This document shows, one piece after another, positions 8,601 through 12,022 of a stretch of 12,022 bases of DNA. Position 1 is the first letter of the stretch. The number at the start of each line of letters is the position of its first letter. The stretch lies in NCBI GenBank assembly GCA_033720735.1, contig JAWWBX010000112.1:1-12022 (forward strand), read 5' to 3'. Source of the stretch: B8-G4 sp033720735. GTDB taxonomy: Bacteria > Bacteroidota > Bacteroidia > Chitinophagales > Saprospiraceae. Position numbers and translations under genes: made by a program. Below the pieces are notes generated by a model, which did not search any database, was not told the origin of the DNA, and saw only the letters and a list, made by a program, of their open reading frames with translations.

Positions 8601-8793
8601 CCGCCAGATTGGCAAGACGCTCCAGCACCTGACGGTTTTTGGTATAGTAGTAGATGTCGTAGGTGGGGGTGCTCAGCACCTGGAAATCGAAACTGCGATA
8701 ACGCGGTTTGTTCTGACCAAAATATTGTGCATGCAGACCGTCGACGATAAGGATCGACAGGCATAGCAGCATGATCTTCCTGAAGCTCTTCAT
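5629..8793 (-). CDS. Outer-membrane protein: gluzincin peptidase, TolB-like propeller and beta-barrel
   Basis: A 1054-residue envelope protein. Residues 1-22 are a signal peptide (KSFRK then a hydrophobic core, cleaved after LHA). Residues about 30-280 are a peptidase-MA-like domain with the zinc motif HELVH (136-140) and the downstream glutamate in WMVEGLAEY (Glu167), the gluzincin arrangement with all key residues present. Residues about 290-560 hold WD40/TolB-like blades (PAMSPNGRYVIF, PAWSPDGREIVFSG, PNFNADGTHIVFA, PSFDHEGNIYFLSD). From about 630 to the end is a glycine- and aromatic-rich beta-strand region like a bacterial surface antigen (Omp85-type) barrel, ending in the aromatic VNLVPGW. 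I infer a barrel-anchored, probably periplasmic or surface, metallopeptidase; the substrate is unknown. ATG at 8793 is chosen because it starts the signal peptide; an in-frame start at 8910 would add 39 residues and bury it. It is divergent from the OmpA gene. Confidence 0.85.
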   Translation of the reverse strand: MKSFRKIMLLCLSILIVDGLHAQYFGQNKPRYRSFDFQVLSTPTYDIYYYTKNRQVLERLANLAEQWYKLHQAVLQDTFIRKNPILFYNNHAEFQQTNAISGAIGTGTGGVTEGFKNRVVMPIAFTNQQTTHVLGHELVHAFQYHMMINGDSTSIQSLANLPLWMVEGLAEYLSLGKVDPHTAMWMRDAVLNDNVPTIKDLRNPRYFPYRYGQAFWSVVAGTWGDRVIEPLFVETGKNGLSLATEYVLGIELDSLSTIFQRSIKEYYEPFLEDEKERFIGKRLISEDNAGRMNISPAMSPNGRYVIFLSEKNVFNVDIYLADARSGEILRKVTSVRRDGHLDDISFLESAGTWSPNSREFAFVAFEKGRNVIVIKEAETGKTTRVIRIDEVPAITNPAWSPDGREIVFSGMVEGQVDLYSYNLRNDRVEQLTDDLYSEIHPNFNADGTHIVFATDKLSMDQGRSAGKWTMNLAVLNRETGRVGQINIFRGADNLNPSFDHEGNIYFLSDRDGFRNIYKYSQTTGEILQMTDFMVGASGITKYSPALSVATKRDRVVYTHYYKGQYTVYQASQDDFLSLPVDKDDVDMAAGTLPGMFSGAEQIVQANLEKFDFLPDTEPSAFEEKAYKPRFQLDYIGGGAGVGVSTGTFGSRTGLAGGVDLLFSDMLGNNRLYTGIALNGEILDFGGAVTYLNTKNRLAWGISLSHIPFRTGNVSYRLDSLPVSETQFVEVIREDINLLRIFEDQASLIVQFPFSKSLRWEADAGINYRSFRLDQYPNYYDIFTGRWIAQGNREKVDIDADEVNLGGLIVKKGAFYDFSTALVGDNASFGLTSPLNGYRYRLEVSKYVGSYDFHSVTADGRVYQFKSPFSLAFRLHHFARYGKDSDSFNPILIGWQGLVHGYSYNQIIKLARLSGGGESSDVTFNNQLNTAFARLSGSKFFVSSVELRLPFTGPEQLSVFPSSILFSDLALFFDAGVAFDEFSHFRDGESIIIQKVLDNGTIVSEEIFAKPKLAMSAGVALRVNLFGALVVEPYLAYPIQKDSRFLLGVNLVPGW

Positions 8794-9010
8794 AAGTATG
8801 GCTTTACTTGATCCGTACGTTGTTAACAAATGTGCGCACGGAAGTATTTTCGATCGCCGGAGCGAAAAAGTTAAACATTTTATAAAGTCCCACGGGGTGT
8901 CGCCGGCCAATCAATTCCACCAGGTGACGATGCGCGGTCAGCCAACAAGCAGACATCGGGGACTCTCGACATAAAAACGTATTTTAATTCAGAATGATAG
9001 TGCCTCGGCC
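8794..9010. other. Divergent spacer between the peptidase and OmpA genes
   Basis: This 217-bp spacer must hold promoters for both directions, but I find no exact TAnnTTTG element. It contains two close perfect palindromes, TTGTTAACAA (8820-8829) and GTGCGCAC (8832-8839), 27 and 39 bp upstream of the peptidase start. They are candidate operator sites. On the minus strand TTTG (8830-8827) lies 20 bp before a poor -7 (TAAAGCCA). Toward OmpA, TATTTTAA (8980-8987) is a weak -7 candidate. Confidence 0.3.
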
Positions 9011-9832
9011 ATGAGAATTGTTGTAGTGCTGCTGTTGCTCCTGGCATGGTATTTCTTTTCCTGGACCTACATCGATGTCAAAAAAAGTCAGTGCTGCGAC
9101 TCTGTCGAAGGCATTTCTGTGACAGCTCCGGCGGATACGACTCCAGCGATCCAAACTAACTCCGACGTGGAAACATCCATCGGGTCGCCGATATCCTTTG
9201 CCTGGGCCGACCCGGTGGTGATCAGAAACGCCGCGTTTGAAGCGTGGCGCGATTCCCTTGCCCAGGTCCTGGCAGCGGGTAATTTGCGCATCACGGGGTA
9301 TCAATACCAGGGTGAGGAAACGCCTGGTTTGGGGTTGGCACGGGCTGCTGCAGTGAAGGAGGCCCTGGCGCCGGCGATTCCCGCGCCTCGCATCAGTATC
9401 AACGCCAGCGATCGTGCGATTGTTGACCAAGGTGCACAGACCGTCCGCGGGTTTGCGGTGGAGGTCATCGCACCGGCAAAGAAAAGCGGCTATCAGTCCC
9501 CCGGCGCCATTCAGTTTCCGTGGGGGTCGGCGCACGGTGAGTTAGGGCCAGACATCCGCAGGTACCTGCATGATATTGCCAGGCAGCTGCAGGAGTCCGA
9601 CTTGCGCGTAATGATCACCGGCCATACCGACAACACCAGCTCAGCGGTGTTCAATGAGCGCCTGGGACTACGGCGAGCCAATGTCATACGCGCTTACCTG
9701 CTCAGGCTGGGTGTCGACCATGAGCGGATCGACGTACGCTCAAAGGGCGAGACGGAGCCGGTGGCTTCCAATGACACCGAGGCCGGCCGGCAAGCCAATC
9801 GGCGCGTAGAACTTGAACTGATCTCCAACTAG
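9011..9832 (+). CDS. OmpA-family protein with a degenerate second OmpA-like domain
   Basis: A 273-residue envelope protein. Residues 3-18 form a signal peptide or N-terminal anchor, and residues about 30-60 are a linker. Residues 160-273 are an OmpA C-terminal peptidoglycan-binding domain: IQFPWGSAHGEL, ITGHTDNTS, NERLGLRRANVIRAYL, RSKGETEPVASN, GRQANRRVELEL. The Asp and Arg that grip the peptidoglycan diaminopimelate correspond to Asp207 and Arg222 and are both present with the usual 15-residue spacing. Residues about 72-152 look like a decayed copy: LRITGYQYQG, LGLARAAAVKEAL and GFAVEV align with the ITGHTDN, LGLRRANVIRAYL and RRVELEL segments, but the Asp is Tyr99. The protein probably sits in the periplasm bound to peptidoglycan. 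The next gene starts 7 nt after the TAG stop, so the two are likely co-translated. Without an N-terminal barrel it is not a classical OmpA porin. Confidence 0.85.
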   Translation: MRIVVVLLLLLAWYFFSWTYIDVKKSQCCDSVEGISVTAPADTTPAIQTNSDVETSIGSPISFAWADPVVIRNAAFEAWRDSLAQVLAAGNLRITGYQYQGEETPGLGLARAAAVKEALAPAIPAPRISINASDRAIVDQGAQTVRGFAVEVIAPAKKSGYQSPGAIQFPWGSAHGELGPDIRRYLHDIARQLQESDLRVMITGHTDNTSSAVFNERLGLRRANVIRAYLLRLGVDHERIDVRSKGETEPVASNDTEAGRQANRRVELELISN

Positions 9833-9839
9833 TCACTGT

Positions 9840-10772
9840 ATGATCTGGCAAGCTTCATTATCGACATGCACATTCACCTGGTGGGAGCATCTCATCTGGA
9901 CGCTGATCCCGTTCCTGCTGGGTCTGCTGCTCGGTTACCTCCTCTGGTACCGGTATCGTCATCGTGTTGTCAGGATGCAGTCGGAAGAGACCCGGCAGCA
10001 TGAGGAGGCGGATCAACTCGGGACCGAAGTCAAGCAACAGGCGGATACCATCGCGGGGCTGGAAGCCCGTATCGCCAAACTGGAGTCAGATCTGTCTGCA
10101 AGCCGGCTGGCCTACAGCACCTTGCAAAATCGTCACAACGCGCTGCAAAAGCTCTCTCAGCAGCCAACACCCGTCGTGGCAGCGGTTGCCGCCGCCGTAC
10201 GAAAGGACCCCTTGACCCGGATCGAAGGGATCGGACCCAAGACCCAGGAGTTGCTCTACGACCGCGAGATCCAATCATTCGTACAACTCGCAGGAACGCG
10301 TGTCACCACCTTGCGCAAGATCCTGTCTGAAGCGGGTCCCAACTTCAGCCAGATCGATCCCGGCACCTGGCCCAAGCAAGCCAAGCTTGCCGCCCGTGCC
10401 GAATGGAAGAAACTGCGGACCTACCAGGATCGCCTCATCGGTGGCCGCGAGCCATCGAAAGTGCGCACCGATCCGGACGTCTCAGGGACCAAAGAAGTGT
10501 TTGGCAAGGCCATCAAACTCAACGATTTCAAACTCATCGAAGGCATTGGCCCCAAGATCGAACAGCTCCTCAAGAAAGCCGGGATCTCTACGTGGTGGGA
10601 TCTGGCCGATGCCAGCGTCAAGTCGATCCAGGAGATCCTCGACCAGGCCGGCCCCCGCTACCGGCTTGCCGATCCGGGGACCTGGCCAAAACAGGCCCGC
10701 TTGGCAGCCAAAGGCGACTGGAAAAAGCTGAAGGCATACCAGGATGAGCTGGATGGAGGGCGGAAAGTTTAA
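9840..10772 (+). CDS. Membrane-anchored coiled-coil protein with two helix-hairpin-helix-type repeats
   Basis: A 310-residue protein. A hydrophobic helix lies at residues 17-36 (LIWTLIPFLLGLLLGYLLWY), followed by a basic stretch RYRHRVVR that by the positive-inside rule places the rest in the cytoplasm. Residues about 45-108 form a heptad coiled coil, 109-122 an Ala/Val/Pro linker. Two repeats of about 80 residues follow, at 123-204 and 229-309. Both contain a helix-hairpin-helix-like IEGIGPK followed by an LL motif, then ILxxAGP, DPGTWPKQA and LAA-x(3)-WKKL. The IEGIGPK motif resembles DUF4332/HhH segments that bind DNA backbones without sequence preference. The gene follows the OmpA gene by 7 nt. 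DNA binding at the membrane is inferred; a pure protein-interaction role is possible. The TAA stop lies inside a heptamer array. Confidence 0.8.
   Translation: MIWQASLSTCTFTWWEHLIWTLIPFLLGLLLGYLLWYRYRHRVVRMQSEETRQHEEADQLGTEVKQQADTIAGLEARIAKLESDLSASRLAYSTLQNRHNALQKLSQQPTPVVAAVAAAVRKDPLTRIEGIGPKTQELLYDREIQSFVQLAGTRVTTLRKILSEAGPNFSQIDPGTWPKQAKLAARAEWKKLRTYQDRLIGGREPSKVRTDPDVSGTKEVFGKAIKLNDFKLIEGIGPKIEQLLKKAGISTWWDLADASVKSIQEILDQAGPRYRLADPGTWPKQARLAAKGDWKKLKAYQDELDGGRKV
10206..10766 (+). repeat. Internal duplication encoding two about 80-residue repeats
   Basis: The coding blocks 10206-10451 and 10524-10766 encode homologous units. Shared anchors are LTRIEGIGPKTQELL versus FKLIEGIGPKIEQLL, DPGTWPKQAKLAA versus DPGTWPKQARLAA, and YQDRLIGGR versus YQDELDGGR. 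The DNA copies have diverged clearly, so this is an old tandem duplication and not a recent recombination product. Confidence 0.8.
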
Positions 10773-10794
10773 GGTTTAGAGTTTAAAGTTGGGG
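10767..10794 (+). repeat. Degenerate heptamer tandem repeat across the HhH gene stop codon
   Basis: Four 7-bp units in strict phase: GTTTAAG, GTTTAGA, GTTTAAA, GTTGGGG. The TAA stop of the preceding gene (10770-10772) is part of the first unit. Its GTTTAAA word is unlike the words in the arrays at 2644 and 4268, but the period and placement agree. Confidence 0.65.
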
Positions 10795-10814
10795 GAGTCA
10801 ACGGCTGACTTCGA

Positions 10815-10839
10815 CTGTAAATCTGTCACCTCTTTACAG
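10815..10839. other. Inverted repeat in the HhH-clpB spacer
   Basis: CTGTAAA (10815-10821) and TTTACAG (10833-10839) are perfect 7-bp arms around an 11-nt loop. No T-tract follows, so terminator function is uncertain. It lies between the heptamer array and the clpB promoter region and could be part of a 3' end for the upstream operon. Confidence 0.3.
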
Positions 10840-10891
10840 CGCGAACTGCCATTTTGCGTGATTTCTGGTACTGGCCCCTGGTTTGATGACG

Positions 10892-10910
10892 TATCTTGAA
10901 TCACATTCAA
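10892..10910 (+). promoter_or_regulatory. Candidate clpB promoter with overlapping palindrome
   Basis: TATCTTGA (10892-10899) resembles the Bacteroidota -7 element, one T short. It overlaps the inverted repeat TTGAAT-CAC-ATTCAA (10896-10910), which ends nine bases before the clpB ATG. A regulator bound there would cover the transcription start. It is not a CIRCE element (the HrcA operator, TTAGCACTC-N9-GAGTGCTAA), and the palindrome is short enough to arise by chance. Confidence 0.3.
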
Positions 10911-10919
10911 AAGCGTAAG

Positions 10920-12022
10920 ATGACCTACGACAATTTCACGATAAAAGCCCAGGAAGCGATCCTGCAAGCGCAGCGCATCGCTGCGGGCTACGAACAACAG
11001 ACGGTCGATACGCCACACCTCATCAAGGGAATCCTCGAGACCAGTGAGGACGTGGCCAAATTCCTCCTGCAGAAGGTCGACGTGAGCATCACCATGCTGG
11101 AGCGGGAGCTGACCAAGGAGTTGAAGTCCTATCCGAAGGTGGAAGGCACTGACAAGCAATATCTGACCAATGATGCCAACCAGGCATTGAGCCGCGCTAA
11201 AAAGCTGCTCAAGGACTTTGGTGACGAGTACATTTCCGTCGAGCTGATCCTGCTGGCAATCGTCCAGGGAAAGGACAAAGGCGCACGGATCCTGAAAGAA
11301 CTGGGGGCCACGGACAAGGCCATGGAAGGGGCCATCAAGGAGTTGCGCAAGGGCAAGTCCGTGACCGACCAGCAATCGGACAACCAGTACAATGCCCTGA
11401 AGAAGTACGCCATCAATCTGAACGAGCGCGCAGAATCAGGCAAGCTCGATCCCATCATTGGTCGCGACGAGGAGATCCGCCGCATCCTGCACATCCTGTC
11501 GCGGCGCAAGAAGAACAACCCGATCCTCATCGGCGAGGCTGGTGTCGGGAAAACCGCGATCGTGGAAGGTATCGCCTGGCGGATCGTCAAGAAGGATGTG
11601 CCCGAGAATTTGCTCACCAAGCAGATCTATGTCCTGGACCTGGCGGCCCTGATCGCCGGAGCGAAGTACAAGGGCGAATTCGAGGAGCGTCTCAAGGGCG
11701 TGATCAAGGAGGTCAAGGCCTCGGAAGGAGAGTTTATCCTCTTCGTAGACGAGATCCACACACTCATCGGTGCGGGCGGAGGCAGCGGTGCCATGGACGC
11801 CGCCAATATCCTGAAGCCGGCGCTGGCGCGCGGCGAACTGCGCACGATCGGAGCGACTACTTCAGATGAATACCAGAAGTATTTCGAGCGCGACAAAGCG
11901 CTGGTCCGCCGTTTCCAGACTGTGTACATCGACGAGCCGAGTGTCGAAGACACCATCTCCATCCTGCGCGGGATCCAGGAGAAATACGAGATGTACCACA
12001 AGATCGACATCCTCGATGAAGC
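10920..12022 (+). CDS. clpB: ClpB protein disaggregase, AAA+ chaperone (3' partial)
   Basis: The frame opens at ATG 10920 and runs to the window edge, giving 367 complete codons of a protein that is usually about 860-870 residues. Residues about 4-145 are the double Clp N-domain: FTIKAQEAILQAQRIA...HLIKGIL, then a second repeat with ANQALSRAKKLL and SVELILLAIV. The first AAA+ module follows: YAINLNERAESGKLDPIIGRDEEIRRI, Walker A GEAGVGKT (205-212), the pore-loop motif AGAKYKGEFEERLK, Walker B FILFVDE (Asp277, Glu278), and GATTSDEYQKYFERD with the arginine-finger region ALVRRFQ. The N-domain and the closeness of Walker A to the E. coli ClpB position argue for ClpB rather than ClpC; the ClpB-specific coiled-coil M-domain would come just past the edge. 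It acts with DnaK to rescue aggregated proteins in the cytoplasm. Confidence 0.95.
   Translation, partial: MTYDNFTIKAQEAILQAQRIAAGYEQQTVDTPHLIKGILETSEDVAKFLLQKVDVSITMLERELTKELKSYPKVEGTDKQYLTNDANQALSRAKKLLKDFGDEYISVELILLAIVQGKDKGARILKELGATDKAMEGAIKELRKGKSVTDQQSDNQYNALKKYAINLNERAESGKLDPIIGRDEEIRRILHILSRRKKNNPILIGEAGVGKTAIVEGIAWRIVKKDVPENLLTKQIYVLDLAALIAGAKYKGEFEERLKGVIKEVKASEGEFILFVDEIHTLIGAGGGSGAMDAANILKPALARGELRTIGATTSDEYQKYFERDKALVRRFQTVYIDEPSVEDTISILRGIQEKYEMYHKIDILDE

Noticed and set aside
7504..8766. Plus-strand open frame of 420 codons opposite the peptidase/propeller region
   Set aside because: Its translation is rich in Arg, His, Asp and Val, typical of an antisense shadow, whereas the minus strand shows HELVH, propeller blades and a signal peptide.
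8794..8910. 39-residue N-terminal extension of the peptidase gene
   Set aside because: It would bury an otherwise normal signal peptide that begins at the ATG at 8793, and the extension has no family-like sequence.
10773..10919. CIRCE heat-shock operator upstream of clpB
   Set aside because: No TTAGCACTC-N9-GAGTGCTAA-like sequence is present; only the shorter TTGAAT/ATTCAA palindrome is seen.
1..12022. A defence system, biosynthetic cluster or genomic island
   Set aside because: All genes look like chromosomal core or envelope functions with similar base composition; no nuclease-effector, integrase, restriction or synthase gene is visible.

Overview
The window looks like chromosomal, mostly core sequence from a Bacteroidota (Bacteroidetes) bacterium, perhaps of a Saprospiria/Cytophagia-like lineage. 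Reasons are: a GYDIA-type GHMP kinase, a family typical of this phylum; an outer-membrane peptidase/TolB-propeller/barrel protein of a kind found there; exact matches to the Bacteroidota -7 promoter element TAnnTTTG; and little use of Shine-Dalgarno sites. GC content is moderate to fairly high by eye. I see no tRNA, rRNA, CRISPR array, insertion sequence or phage gene. The finer taxonomic placement is inference.

Layout. Bases 1-1605 hold the 3' part of a polytopic membrane protein with C-terminal TPRs. Then on the + strand come a GYDIA-family GHMP kinase (about 1700-2659, no ordinary start codon), an Nfu/NifU-like Fe-S scaffold protein (2803-3414), an inositol-monophosphatase-family phosphatase (3456-4265) and a MacB/FtsX-type ABC permease (4390-5628). 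A large minus-strand gene (5629-8793) abuts the permease stop to stop with no gap. It encodes a secreted gluzincin peptidase domain, a TolB-like beta-propeller and an outer-membrane barrel. A 217-bp divergent spacer follows. Next is a two-gene unit: an OmpA-family protein with a decayed second OmpA-like domain (9011-9832), and 7 nt later a membrane-anchored coiled-coil protein with two tandem helix-hairpin-helix-type repeats (9840-10772). The window ends in the first 367 codons of clpB (10920 to the edge).

How they work together. The genes serve different core jobs: isoprenoid-type small-molecule phosphorylation, Fe-S cluster assembly, phosphate-ester hydrolysis, envelope transport, outer-membrane biology and protein disaggregation. 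The only convincing operon is the OmpA/HhH pair, whose products could form an envelope-spanning assembly.

The most unusual signal is not a gene. Three spacers carry degenerate tandem repeats of 7-8 bp that start at or beside the stop codon of the preceding gene (2644-2692, 4268-4316, 10767-10794). Each uses a different repeat word but nearly the same period. Second, two genes have an exact TAnnTTTG only 3-4 nt before their ATG, which suggests leaderless mRNAs.
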